Position numbers and translations under genes: made by a program
Notes under the pieces: model-generated
The model's database searches: none
What the model was told of the DNA's origin: nothing
Seen by the model: only the letters and a program-made list of their open reading frames with translations
Part shown: positions 23,154 through 35,004 of the stretch, in pieces
How the letters are laid out: each line of letters begins with the position of its first letter
Numbering within the stretch: the stretch's first letter is position 1
Assembly: GCF_018873765.1 (NCBI RefSeq)
Contig: NC_057916.1
Coordinates: 29,487,501-29,551,500 of the forward strand
DNA: 64,000 bases
Direction of reading: 5' to 3'
DNA from: Telopea speciosissima
Taxonomy: Eukaryota > Streptophyta > Magnoliopsida > Proteales > Proteaceae

Positions 23154-25400
23154 ATCAGTTCATACTTCCATGCCATATGCTTGCTTTCTAGACTAGGAAA
23201 GATGAAAAAAATATCTTGCTCTCCTAATTTCAGACATTGAAAGGCATCTGAATCAACCACAACAAATCAACCTAAAGAGCCTTGTTGATTTTGTCAAGCA
23301 AAGCAACATTAATCTCTCTCTGTCTCTCTGTCTCTCTCAAAATGGGCTCCCTAGTAGACAATCCCCATGTGGTTTAAGAGTCCAAGATCCTCCATGCCCC
23401 AAGCAATATCAATTGTGGGGCCAAATCACGTGGACAGAGTAAAGCATATGAAGACTATCACTAAATGTACAAAATAGACTTAATCCACACTCACTACAAC
23501 ACCCTTTGGGGAGATGCCCTTTCACTTCCCCCCATTGGATTTGCTGTCAAATTTTTTTTTTCACACAAGGAACCAATACGGATCTTGGCTCAACCTTATA
23601 TAAATAATCCAAAACCTCAAAAAAACCAATTTAAAAAGTTTCATCTCAAGTGTCCGTACAATTTGCTTTGGCCCAGGGGTTATATTGCTGTTTTTACCCC
23701 CCCAGCTGTCTTTCTTCTGTCCTCCATTGGATCCTGTTTGCATGTGAAAAAATAAAAGGATCCAATGGTGAAACAGTTGGGTTGCGTTTGGTATACATCC
23801 TTGGAATGCATTCTAAGATGATAATTTTCATTAACTTGTGTCCTGCTATTTATCTCCTGAATTAGTATGAATTCATCAATTTATAACAAAAACCCCCCAC
23901 CCCTAAGTTTCAAATGAGAAATCAATGCATGCATGCGTTCTGGAGAGAATCTCTTCGTCCATGGCATTTGACCCTCTGATTTGGATTGGAAAAAGGGTAT
24001 TTCAGACCTTGAACAATAGGGGCGGAGTTAATAATGACATTCACGCTTCTCAGAGTCGAATCATAAGGGCAAATCACCAAGGATGCAGAGATTCTCTCTT
24101 CACCTGTGATGAAGAAAAACTAAACCCTATCTGATATAGCTGATGATAATGACACAATAAACAATGTCTTTTGGAAAGCAAAGCAATCAATTAAACAGAG
24201 ACAGCCCCCAACATCCATAGATTTGGATCCCCCACAACCTAGATTTTGTCAAAAGATGCACTTAAGCTCAATATCCTATCACGCATTGAAAAGCACAAAA
24301 ATTAGTAATAACAAGGATTAGTGAAATGGAAAAGTAAAATAAATGTCTTTTTGACAGATGAGTTTACAAAGGAAAGCTAGAATGAAAGTTCCAGAATTAT
24401 ACAAGTTTCAATTACATGATTAAGCCAACAAATTATCTTTTTGGCTCACGAACGAAAAATAATTGTTGTTCTGAGGGAAGAAGATAAGGCTCATCTTCCG
24501 GTTAAGGGGTCGACATTCTCATTTTCCAGTATCCACAAATTGTTGAAAAGCTTGCTGTGACACTCATATAACCAAATCTTAGTTTTCCAAATTGACAAAA
24601 AAAAAAATAATAATAAGGGAAATGTAAACCAGAAAAATTATCACCTGAATGCAGGACAGGGTGTACTGAACATCACTTTCTGCGATTTGGTGATGAAGAA
24701 CAACCCTTATGCTGAAAAAAAGATTGTCAATTAGATTTAAGGAATTCAATGGGTTAACCTAACAATTTTATATAGCAAGCTTGCTTATTTCTTCAACATT
24801 ATCCAATGTACACAATACAAGATAACACTGTTTGGACAATTGAAGTGCAAAAGAAGCAATGCTCCTAGGAATTACCCTACTAGGAGCTGGCACTACATTT
24901 GGTAACCACTTTTCTTTGGTTGTGTAAAATATCTAAAATGCAAAGCTTAAAAGCAGACTGAATTAACCAAGTAAAATCCATTTGCCACCATCTGACCTAA
25001 GTCAAAAAGTCCCAACAGCTTCTAGAGCACACCAATAAAAAATTTCCTTGGTAGTACAAATGTAAAGGCTGTTGCTTAAAGTTAATAATCCACTCATTCT
25101 ATTCAAGTAACCAACCACAACTAGTTGGGATAATGCTTTCTCAAGTTGAGTTGAGTTAAACTGATAACTGGAAATTCCACATGGAAGAATCAGACAGCTG
25201 AAACTTATCTGTCTGGCAGATGATGGCGCGAACTACATGTCCACAAAATTTGGGTGCTAATGGAGCTTCCATGTGGCAGGTATTTGGGCTTTTCAGGAAA
25301 GTGCTGCCTAAATGGACTTTTACCTCACAGCCTCAACGGGCATTCTTGCCTCAACCACCCAAAGTACATCTCCGATGGCAGCTTAGTTTGCACTCAATTT

Positions 25401-25542
25401 TTTTATATATATATAACTTACTTTTTAGGGAGGGGAATAGGGAGGGGGAAGGTACCAGCAAGGAGACTCGAACTCATGACTTCCTGGTGAGCATGGGCAT
25501 GAAGCACACCACGGCTCACCAACTACACTAGGCAGCTGTTGG
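25401..25542 (-). mobile_element. tRNA-derived SINE private to aldolase copy 1
   Basis: The 142 bp insert is absent from the same place in copy 2, which keeps the single empty site. A 17 bp target duplication (tagttggcactcaattt, one mismatch) sits at 25384-25400 and 25543-25559. On the minus strand, box A is tagttggtgag and box B is gttcgagtc, with an AT-rich tail. It therefore inserted after the segmental duplication. Confidence 0.9.
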
Positions 25543-28500
25543 TAGTTGGCACTCAATTTGTACATGCATTTTGTTCACATATCATATATTTGTGGTAATT
25601 TTAAGCTAAAATGCATTGACCTGATATGTAAAGCCTAGAAAAATAGTTGGAAGTTTGTTTCGGACTGAATGATTTAACTGTTCAACATAAGACGGACAAA
25701 GTTCAATATATGGTAGCCAATAGATAGGGCCAAAAATTGACGAATCAACATCCCTTTTGGGGATTTTCCCTCATACTCAATGTCTTGTTGCACAGGCTTG
25801 TTACCCATTGAAGGAGAAACAGAAGAAAAATATTGATATTGTCTAGAATACAGAAGTATAACATTGTGAGATATGACAGCCTACACTTTGAAAATCCAAG
25901 AAACCAACCTGGAACCTATTCGCATCACAAGAATACCATGTTTTTCCAAGAACTGGCACAGCTTTTCTACTGTAATGTTTGAGCCCTCTGAAACATCAAA
26001 ATATATCTGCCACAAAAAAAAATGGTCACATCTCCATTACTATTAGATCAAAGAGCACATGACACAGCATACTCTCGTAGGAGTTCAAAGAGATGTTCCT
26101 AGACATGCCCAAATAAGAAGCATATTAAATACTCAATTCATAAGGAAATAGACGTAGTTTAGAGAAAAATTCCAAGATTAAGATAAGAAATATAAGCTCT
26201 CCAAACTAGAATACAAAATTGCATAAAATCAAGAGCGAGCCCAATACAGATTGAGGTCTGAAACAAGAATAAATTTGAATCTAAGTTTAAAATTGTAATT
26301 CACAGTGCACTTAAATAACCTGCAACTAACACAGCCAAGTTGTTATAGCAACAGTTTCAAAACCCACAAGGGCAAGACAAATTGACAACTTCAACACAGG
26401 CTCAAACAATACATTTAATTGTGAACGGGATACTCACAATATTGGTCTCTACTGAACCCATATCCACTCTTATCCCTTTGATTTGATTCAATCCTTCTGC
26501 AGATTATCAAAGCCAATACATTTACCAAACCAGAAAATTCACCATTAGATGATGGCTGGGCATGAAACTTGCAATATCTTCCCCATAGGATTGATTCAAT
26601 AAACTATTAGGAGTAATGTAAATGGGTATCACATAGAAACCTTGATAGACCAGAGGCATCATCAGTGATGCAGAGAGGTGTAAAGGGACCAGGCATGCTC
26701 AGGTTTTGCTTAAGTTTGAATAAACCAAGCTGCGCCTAGCTTGATCATAGTACAAAATTTGGCCAGTTTACACCTCGGCATACAGTTAATGTCATATAAG
26801 TAGATATGTTTCTTGGAACAGTTTACTTCATGTTAATGCTCTGTACAGAACGACCATACAAGATGATAAACATAGACTCCTCTTAACAGTACACAAATAA
26901 TAGTTGTAAGCAAGAGTACATGACAAAATAAAACATCTATTAATACAAGTGTTTAGCATATTACTTATACAAGTCCTATACTGACTGACATAGTTAAAAC
27001 ATAAAATAGAACATCCTTATGACTATGGTGGTAAAAATGACACATATGTGAATATACAGCAAAGCAGGATCAGACAATGGACTTTCTGATTATAGCCAGC
27101 AATGAGATTAACAAATAAAACAAAACAAAGAGATCAGAACAACCAAGTATGTAACCTTAAGGGCATGGACTAGACCTGCTAAAATCTTTGTTTTTCTGTG
27201 ATCAACCTCTAGCTTACTGACATTCTCTTGCAATGCAACAAAAGCAGCAGCACACAGGATACCAACCTGCCTCATTCCTCCACCTAAGGTTTTTCGAAGT
27301 CTCTTCGCCTTTAAAAAATAAAAAACAGATATGTAGTTTCCTCTGCAGAAGAGATAAAATTGAACCTACAAAATCTCCATCATTACCTTGGCAATAAAGC
27401 TTTTGGAACCTACAATGACAGATCCAACCGGAGCACCCAGACCTTTGGAGAGACAGACCTAGTTCATGGATATGATGAACAGATAAACATCAGGAATCAG
27501 GTCAGAGTCTAATAAGGATGAATTAAGACATATAAATGGAATTGGCTTTTGTATGAGTTTACAGATAAAACATGTTCCTTACGAGCTTGGCCTAAATTAC
27601 ATTTGAAAGAAAAAAAAAAGAAGAAGGAAAGAAACAGCCATCATTTTGACCATGTAGATTGAAAATATTGAGAAGCCAGCAACTAGGTAAAACCATACTG
27701 AAACTGAATCAGCAGCTTGCACAAGCCTATTAACAGGAACCCCAAGTGCCTGTCAGATCAGCTAACTGAAGTCAGAAACTTGAGAAAGTCATTAAATCTA
27801 CTTATTTGACATAAAAAACAAGCAACAGTAGCACAGGTAACTAAGAGAAGATGTTTCAAGTTCTTTCACCACAGAAACTCTCTTTTCTTTGCCAAAGATC
27901 TTAAAGATAACAAAGGATAGAAGTCATAATAAGTTCCATAAAATGTATTCCTCTTTTTTCTTTCTTCAGAATCAAAATCATAAATTATTACGCAAACAAA
28001 AATAAGACTACGGACAAAATCACAAAACCAAGCAGCACAAAATTTCATGAAATTAAACAAGACACTCTAAATCCTTTAACCATCATGCCCATACTCCAGT
28101 CAAACATTCGATGAAATACTTTCAGCATGAACTCTAGCCCCCCAGTCAAGTGTGGGGAATAATTATAACCATGACTAAGTTACATCATTATCACCTTAGT
28201 CAAGGCCTGGATTGCATTTTTCTCTAAACTGAAAATAAAAGAGCAAGCAGAGGAGTTAGGAAGAGACCCCCAAAGTTACAACCAGAATTTTAACAATATA
28301 ATATGGAGAACATTTGCCAACTCTCTGTTAGAAGAGAGTCTGCTACATTTTCCATCCTAGAGCAACTGGAGAATAATATGTAAATACTAGCATTCAACAT
28401 ATGGATATGCCCACGACACAGGAGATGATCTCCTCATCAATATTTTCAAACCAGAAACCAAATTAATCATCTACGCACAATATCTAAGTACTCGGCAATC

Positions 28501-30074
28501 CAAGGGCCTTAATGGAGATAGAGGTACAGATTTTTGGAGCCACTGCCCTAAATACCAAGGAAGCTGGACGATCCTCCCATTATGATCATGAGATGCCAAG
28601 CCCTACTTGTACCCAATTAGGCGAAATATTACATGAAAGTCACCAAATTGAACTTCACCACATTCCCAGTAGGGGTCACCAAATTGCACAAATGTTGAGG
28701 AGAAGATATCACAACCACTCTCTAACTACTATCCAGGGATACCCACAGAGGATGCCTAACGAACTACTCACAAAGAAAAAGATACGACCAAGGTCAAGGA
28801 AGTGATACCAGATTTCTCTGACACATCAAATAACTTAATCATTTCATCATTCTTTTTCCATGCCACACACATCTTTCCTTGGATCAATTAACAAATATCT
28901 TTTCAAGTCCATGGAATAGGGTTTTATTTCATTCTCATTTGAAACACAATGCAATCGTTTAGTTTCTTGGGAGCCATCAAACAAGTGAAAGCCTTAATTG
29001 TGGGAGTAGCTAGATATTTTCAAACATTTTTACCAGGAAGACTGATGCTAAGATCTAATAGTGCTCTAAAGAGGGACCTGGAGAAAGAACTATTAGGTTC
29101 AACCATCCAACATCTAGAATCAGACGGAATTAAATAGTCTTTGAGAGATTCCACAAACAATTGAATTGAAGATACGGACTTCCCGATGAATATTTTGAAA
29201 ACCAGCTAGTGTGTTATCACCAGGGTACAAGAGAGACGACACTTGGATACAGGCTTGAATTTTAACAAGCCAACCCGAAGAACCCCAAAAAAATCGACAG
29301 ACCTAATCTGCAAATCAAACTTAATATCATAAACAAATAAAAGAGGAGATGAAAGTAATAGATTCAATCTATGAACCTCTATGGTTTGCAAGAACAAGAA
29401 TCATAGAATTAACTCTAAAATTCCACCATTTGGATTACAACCATGAACCTTTGAATGACAAAACAAAGATTAGACACATGTAACATGGCAGAAAATAGGA
29501 ATGATGTTAAACTAATTGCTCTGATGTCAAACAGATACATAAAATGCGTACAAAATTAAAAGCAAAACCGTGGAACCAGTAGAAAATTATAACCAACAGC
29601 ATCAATATATCATTTTGAAATCAAACGAACTATTACATACAGTTGCAGCATTGAAGATTCGTGCTCCATCAATGTGAAGCTTCAACCCATGCCTTTTAGC
29701 AACCTCTCCTACTTTGTCTGTATATTCAACAGTTATGCATCTACCACCACAACTGCAATTATAACCAGGGCAAATGTCAATAATCAGTAAGATTTGAAAA
29801 TGTTGCAGCTGGATAAATTGGATGTAACATCTTTTTAGATTTTGTTTTCAATACAAACAAAAAAAAATAGCGATTTCTTGAGATACCATACCTGACACAT
29901 TGAAGAGGGTAAATGGTATGTCAATATTTAGGGGTCAAAACTCAAAACCAATGAATCCCCAAATTCCTAGAAGACAGAGTCTAAATATGACAGTTATAGG
30001 GGTCAACTTAAATAAAAATTGATAACTCCCCTTATGTTATTTAGATCCATCAAATGTATAAGCTGCTTGGGAGA

Positions 30075-30170
30075 TGAAGAGAGGGAGGGTAAAGCTGGGC
30101 CTTGATCCCAGGTCTTAGCTTAAACAAAGCCCAGACTTTACCAGCTGAGCTAGTTGGCAGCTTCCAAGAC
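30075..30170 (-). mobile_element. tRNA-derived SINE shared by both aldolase copies (left)
   Basis: The minus strand carries tagctcagctggtaaagt (box A) and a box-B-like gggatcaaggccc. The orthologous insert lies at 50270-50370 in the other unit, so it predates the duplication. Confidence 0.65.
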
Positions 30171-32107
30171 AAAACAAAATAAAAAAATCCAGGAATAGAA
30201 GACCAATGTGAGACTGGGCTAAGGATTCTGGGTTTAGTCTCATGTTTTTATTTACAATAGGAGACCAAGGTATTGCATAGACCCATTCATGAAAGATGGT
30301 ATTATTAACATTACTGTTATTGATGTTATTTATTATTTTATTTTTATGAAAAATAAAAATTAGAAGCCTTAGATTATTCCCAATTCCCATTAAGTATCTA
30401 CAGAATCTCAAACACATTGAATTTCTATCTTTGTTATATAGCCCTGTGGTATATTAGGATTAGAATCAAACAGAATCTGTCATGACAAAGCCATGAGGAT
30501 CTAAAGTTCATCGAGAGATAGATTTCTTTTCACATCTTCATGTAGTAAAAAAAGTGATCAAAATTCATCATGAGTAATTCATTCTAGGCACTGTGCTGTA
30601 AAATGAATGCAGTAGAAATGGCTCAAACTGGTTCAGTATAAGGTAAGATGAAGACACAATTCAAAGCAGGCTCACAAAGGTGACCTCCAGTTGATGAAAC
30701 CATGGGATAAATATTTCATTTAATAGGGCTAGATAACTAAAACTAAAGAACTAACATTATCCGAAATAATCATCTATTTCATCGTGAGTGCAGTTGTACA
30801 CACAAAACAACCAAAGGGGAAAAAGACATTTTCTAGTTCCTGGACTGTCCAAACAGAACAGCCATAAGAAATTCAAAAATATCTAATATAGAATAATCAT
30901 CTGGTGGAATTGATTAGGAGAATTTAGGAAAGAAATCTAACCCCACAGACATGTGAAGATTAGGGTATTCAATAAAGAAAGGTGTCACCACCTTGAGAAA
31001 CCAGTAGAACCCCAGGGGGAAAAAAAATCATACCTTGGTAGAGCAAAAAGTGGGAATCTAATAAACAAAAGATTAATAGTTTAATGAGTGAAGTGGATAC
31101 TATCTTTCTGAAAGAGAAAGGCCCTTACTTTGCATGTGTGTTTTCCAAGCAGATAAGCCTAGTAGTTGGGTAATAAAGCTCCCCTTCAGGATCCCTTATA
31201 GCAGCTTCAATCAGAGCAATATCCATCGTTCCATCTGAATTATTTTTCACAGTTCTAGAATGAACATTCCCAATAGTTGAAATTCCTCCATTCTCAGAAA
31301 CATGAATATGGGATATATCTCCAAGAATGACTTCACTTCCTCTAACCTCACAGTGGACTAGTACACTTATGAGGTTACCCATTGTGCCTGAAGGAACAAA
31401 AAGAGCCGCTTCCTTGCCCATGATCCTTGCTATCTCTGCCTCGAAGCGATATGCTGTTGGATCCTTACACAAGAGATCATCATCTACTTCAGCAGTTGTC
31501 ATTGCAGCTCGCATTGCTTCAGTTGGTTTAGTAACTGTGTCTGATCGGAGGTCCACTGTTCTGGTCACAATTTCTCTCTGTAGTCTGTAATTAAGGAAAT
31601 ATATCTGGAATCATGATAACGATGATAGTTTTTTTAATAAAACAGTAGCACTTCAACAAGTCAATTTTATCAAACAGAAAAATCTCAAGTAAATAATCTA
31701 GACTCTGCTTTGCTGCAACCATTAACGTTAATACTTCTTCAATCAGAAAGGAAGATAAAACAACACTGAAACACAACTGAAAACTGTTATATTTTCTCAA
31801 CCGCTACTCTGCCCTGTAATTGAAATCCTTGTTTGATATTTACATCAGAAATATTAATCAACTTATGAACTGTTCGACCCTCCATTCATTCAAAGTTTTG
31901 ATAGCAACGAGAGGACCAACTCGATTGAATTACATTGATTGTTAATCTTTCGTCGAGCTTTTCCAAGAGTAGTCCGACAAGTCTACAGGACTTTCTGAGA
32001 CATGTTTATTTTATAAGAAATCCTTGTTTAAAAACAAAAATATTCGTTGCTGTGTGGTTTTTTTTCCATACTTTCTAATACCGACATCGATCGATAAGAA
32101 ATTCTTA

Positions 32108-32450
32108 CCTCCTCCCCTGCAATTCGAAATTCAGCGATAAATTACAGTGACACTCTCTCGGTTTAAAAGCTTCGACGGCTCTGTTCCTGACCTGAAACAC
32201 CAAAACCACAAATCTTCAGCAAAGATGAACGAAATCTTCTCAAAACTCGGCATGCATGCATGCATGCATAGGTGTATGAACCTCGATTACTTCTTAAAAC
32301 GACGAACTCTTCATCCTTAATTAATTTAAAAATGGTCTTAGGCCAGAACGAGAAAGATTTCAACACAGATTTCACAGTTGAAGAGGAAAAACCTATGGAT
32401 TCAAAGAATTTACCTTATCTAAGGAGTAAGAACCAGACCAGACCGAACCC
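32108..32450 (-). promoter_or_regulatory. Non-coding first exon and RY-rich 5' region of aldolase copy 1
   Basis: A donor, ggaggag/gtaagaat, at about 32101-32113 pairs with the acceptor ttacag just before the coding start region (31590), implying a 5' UTR intron. A run of CATG/GCAT repeats at about 32250-32270 contains several overlapping RY motifs (CATGCA), the binding site of plant B3 factors. The same run is kept in copy 2 near 52320-52341. Confidence 0.45.
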
Positions 32451-32960
32451 ATCAATATTGAACTCATGTTTTCTTTGTTGATGCACAGAAGAGCAAAAGT
32501 CCAAAAATGAACTGATGACAATGGAGAGAAACATATTTAACTCCATCACCATTGTAGTGGAACTCATGAATGCAGAATCCAGACCCACTCCATTCTTTAC
32601 CAAAAAAAAAAAAAATAATCCAATCCACTCCATTTCTATTAATTAAAGCTTTTTTTTAAAGCCTTTTAGATTCTTTGAAAGCGGGTCCTCCACTCATCTT
32701 CCATTCATCTTTCCTCCTGTGAATTGAATCAATTTTCAATTCGAGTGGAGGTTTTGGAGGATTCGCGAATGCCGACAGGTCTTACAAGATGATAGTAACA
32801 ACATTAATATTTTTCTCCACCCTTTCTTGGTTGAATAATTTCGTTCTTTCCGCTGCTTTTACGATTACTAATTTACTAACCATGAGAAGAAAAAGCTTTC
32901 TAACTGATCGAGACTTTAATGGCGGAGAATCAAAGAAAGAAAAGTTCAATTTGGCTTGGG

Positions 32961-33600
32961 AACTTGGGATGGGAACATGTGCCCAAAATCTTGAGCCAAA
33001 CCGATGAAGAATGCCGAGTCAGAGGTTCATTCAGTTATGTTGTATGTCATTGCTAACAACAACACAGAGGAAAACGGCTGTTAGTATGCAAGATAAGAGG
33101 AAGAGAGAATTAGAAGGATGAGAGGGTTTTGCTGGAAGTGGGGGAAGAAGAGATGAGAAAGAGAGAGAGAGAGAGAGAGAATATCAGAATGGGATGGGTT
33201 ACTTCTCCACTGTTTTCTGGTTCTTGTTTGGAGTCCTTCCAGTTGAATTTTGGTTTATTTATGGCTCTGCATTTTCTGATTTAGAAAGAAGACCTGTTAA
33301 GGTGCTTCTGTCTGTCACCAAGCATTCCTATTATAAAATCTCTGTTGTTCAGATTGCAAGGACTTGAAGAGTTCTTTTCTCTTCGTTGGAGAAGATGGAG
33401 AAGTAGCTAAAGATATTGAAGAGTTCTGGATTCGATCCAAACGAACCAGAAGGAGAAAAATGCAACGTCGATCTTCTTTTTAAACTTTGAAACTTAACGA
33501 TTTTAAAAGAGAGAGAGGGATCTAAAATCCCTGAGAAAGGCCGGAGAGGAAGAGAGATCTAATTTTTTTTTATTTTTTTATTTTTAATGGAAAATGCAAT
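32961..33600. other. Spacer right of the left duplication unit
   Basis: Contains a GA microsatellite at about 33160-33181. No gene supported. Confidence 0.35.
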
Positions 33601-33610
33601 ATGGAGCAAG

Positions 33611-34017
33611 GTTCAAAATCTAGGTATCGGACTCGGGATCGGTCATGACCGAAACCTTTTTGGATCGGGATCGGAGCGGTCCAAATTGGTCAGGATCGAT
33701 CAAAACCCCCCAAAATCGTTTTTTTATGGATCGGGTCATGTATCAGTCAGATTTGGTGGGTGTTGTGATCTCAGGATCGGACTGGCTGATATTATCTAGA
33801 TCGGATCGGGCAAAATTGATTGGTATCAGTCAAGATAATATAAAAAACTAAAAAAACTAAGAAACTTTGAAAAAATAAAATAAATATTCAGTTGGATCGG
33901 TCAAGGATCGAATTGGATCGACCGATCCAACCGAGTTGGGCGATCCAATCAACGATCCAGTCAAACCTTATTGTATCGGCCAATATCGGCCAATCCGATC
34001 CGATACCTCAAACCATG
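33611..34017. repeat. GATCGG-rich degenerate foldback repeat
   Basis: The ends ggttcaaaatctaggtatcgg and ccgatacctcaaaccatgat are inverted relatives. The interior is filled with GATCGG and CCGATC variants (for example gggatcggagcggtcc, ccaatatcggccaatccgat). Shorter relatives lie at about 44850-45010 and 59460-59560. The two open plus-strand frames here reflect the hexamer repeat, not a gene. Confidence 0.6.
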
Positions 34018-34027
34018 ATAGGGAGAC

Positions 34028-34186
34028 TAGTCTAGGAGTGCAATCCGCCAGGCTGAGCCGCGTTTTAAAACCCCAAGTCCCCCTAACCAACCTAGACCCA
34101 GTTCGGTCTAGCCTGAGTGACCCTGGTTGGGCCAGGCTTGGGCCAGGTTGGCCCTGGTTGAGCCTGGCAAGTGGCAACCCCTATGT
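34028..34186. repeat. TAGGGGTGCAA-family element with inverted ends
   Basis: Begins taggagtgcaatccgcc and ends ggcaacccctat, which are inverted relatives. The interior is ggttgggccaggcttgggcc-type sequence. Related to 14430-14640 and others. Confidence 0.55.
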
Positions 34187-34215
34187 CCAATGACTAATGT
34201 AATTATGTATTATAT

Positions 34216-34390
34216 GGATCTTTATCACCTCCAGTTTGCTGACCGGCCCAGTTCCCCAGTTCCTCTAACAAAGGGGGGCTGAAATGACCTCTACCCATGC
34301 CCAAACACCCTGCCCAGGTGGGGTCCACCATCCCCTATTAGAGGAACTGGGGAACTGGGCCGGTCAGCAAACTGGAGGTGATAATTTTCC
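34216..34390. mobile_element. Foldback MITE, Mutator-like, perfect 9 bp target duplication
   Basis: A 175 bp element whose arms (atcacctccagtttgctgac and its inverse) pair almost perfectly for about 45 bp (tatcacctcc through cagttcctcta). GTATTATAT stands directly on both sides, at 34207-34215 and 34391-34399. The clean duplication and long TIR indicate a recent Mutator-type insertion. Apparent ORFs crossing it are not coding. Confidence 0.9.
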
Positions 34391-34750
34391 GTATTATATG
34401 GGTACAATGTGGATGAGACTAAGTTTGCAAGACATTGATCAAATTGAACTGTTGATCATATTTAGTCACATCAAATCTCAACCATTGAATGTTTTTATCT
34501 CAAGTAACCCAAAACTAGTTTTAACTGAAACAAATCAATTCCAACATAACATCCACACAATTGCACACCTGAGAGAGCATTGGACTCCCAACTCCCAAGC
34601 CTACCAAACCTCATTGCTTCCTCTGCAAGTCTTGATTGCCTTCTGTGTCCATGTTTCTTGTTTGTCTTTGATTCTTCCCTCTTGGTTTAGTTGTTGCTTA
34701 CAACTGTTTTAGCCCATCACTCCTTATCTTCAAAGGCAAATCATCCACAC

Positions 34751-34910
34751 TAGGGGTGCAAGTTCATCTAGTGAGCCCAAGTCCAATTGAAATTTTCAAG
34801 GTATGGGTTGAGGTTTTCGGCCTGTGGGCTGGGTTAGGGTTGGATTTTCAGGCGGATCTGGCCGGGATGAGCTTAGATTGGGGCTTAGGATTGAGCATGG
34901 CCTTGCCCTA
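34751..34910. repeat. TAGGGGTGCAA-family element
   Basis: Starts cactaggggtgcaag and continues gagcccaagtccaattg, then gggctgggttagggttgg. A close copy of the interior is at 54716-54850. Confidence 0.5.
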
Positions 34911-35004
34911 GATATGTACATGTGTAAAAACATATATTCATATATGTTTAAATGTGTGCAAGATACAAGCCATGGATTAAGTATCATGATTTATATTTGA
35001 TATA

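Larger units (their letters stand above)
24519..31568 (-). pseudogene. L-threonine aldolase, copy 1 (start codon lost)
   Basis: Nine coding exons with GT/AG borders: 31129-31568, 29641-29752, 27699-27749, 27387-27458, 27176-27308, 26438-26496, 25909-26006, 24645-24711, 24519-24554. They splice to 356 codons that stay open. Visible motifs are DLRSDTVT, FVPSGTMGNLISV, HIDGAR and CLSKGLG with the PLP lysine. The family cleaves threonine or allo-threonine to glycine and acetaldehyde. Oddities: the codon aligned to the ATG of copy 2 is ATT (followed by GTG), and no nearby in-frame ATG replaces it. DVLGMDPT has become DLLCKDPT, and HVYENGG has become HVSENGG. The next in-frame Met would delete DLRSDTVT. 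It may be a decaying copy, or may use an alternative first exon. Intron 7 holds a private SINE. Confidence 0.75.
22660..32960. repeat. Segmental duplication, left unit (carries threonine aldolase copy 1)
   Basis: From 23838 to about 32960 this segment matches 42672 to about 54190 in the same orientation, through all nine aldolase coding exons, introns and 5' flank. A weaker shared stretch extends left (22660-23155 with 41780-42455, including a SINE). The right unit is longer because of later insertions and a 1.1 kb difference near 52.7-53.8 kb. Confidence 0.9.

Noticed and set aside
28512..29137. Open frames in an aldolase intron (also 47971-48462)
   Set aside because: They are present in both duplication units but with frame-changing differences, and fall inside a clearly bounded intron; no domain recognised.
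30075..30170. Possible tRNA gene (tagctcagctgg on the minus strand)
   Set aside because: Box A is good, but the box B region and stems are degenerate, and it continues into a non-tRNA tail; it fits a SINE better.
34284..34712. 142-codon plus-strand frame
   Set aside because: Begins inside the right half of a foldback MITE with target duplication; the remainder has no homology I recognise.
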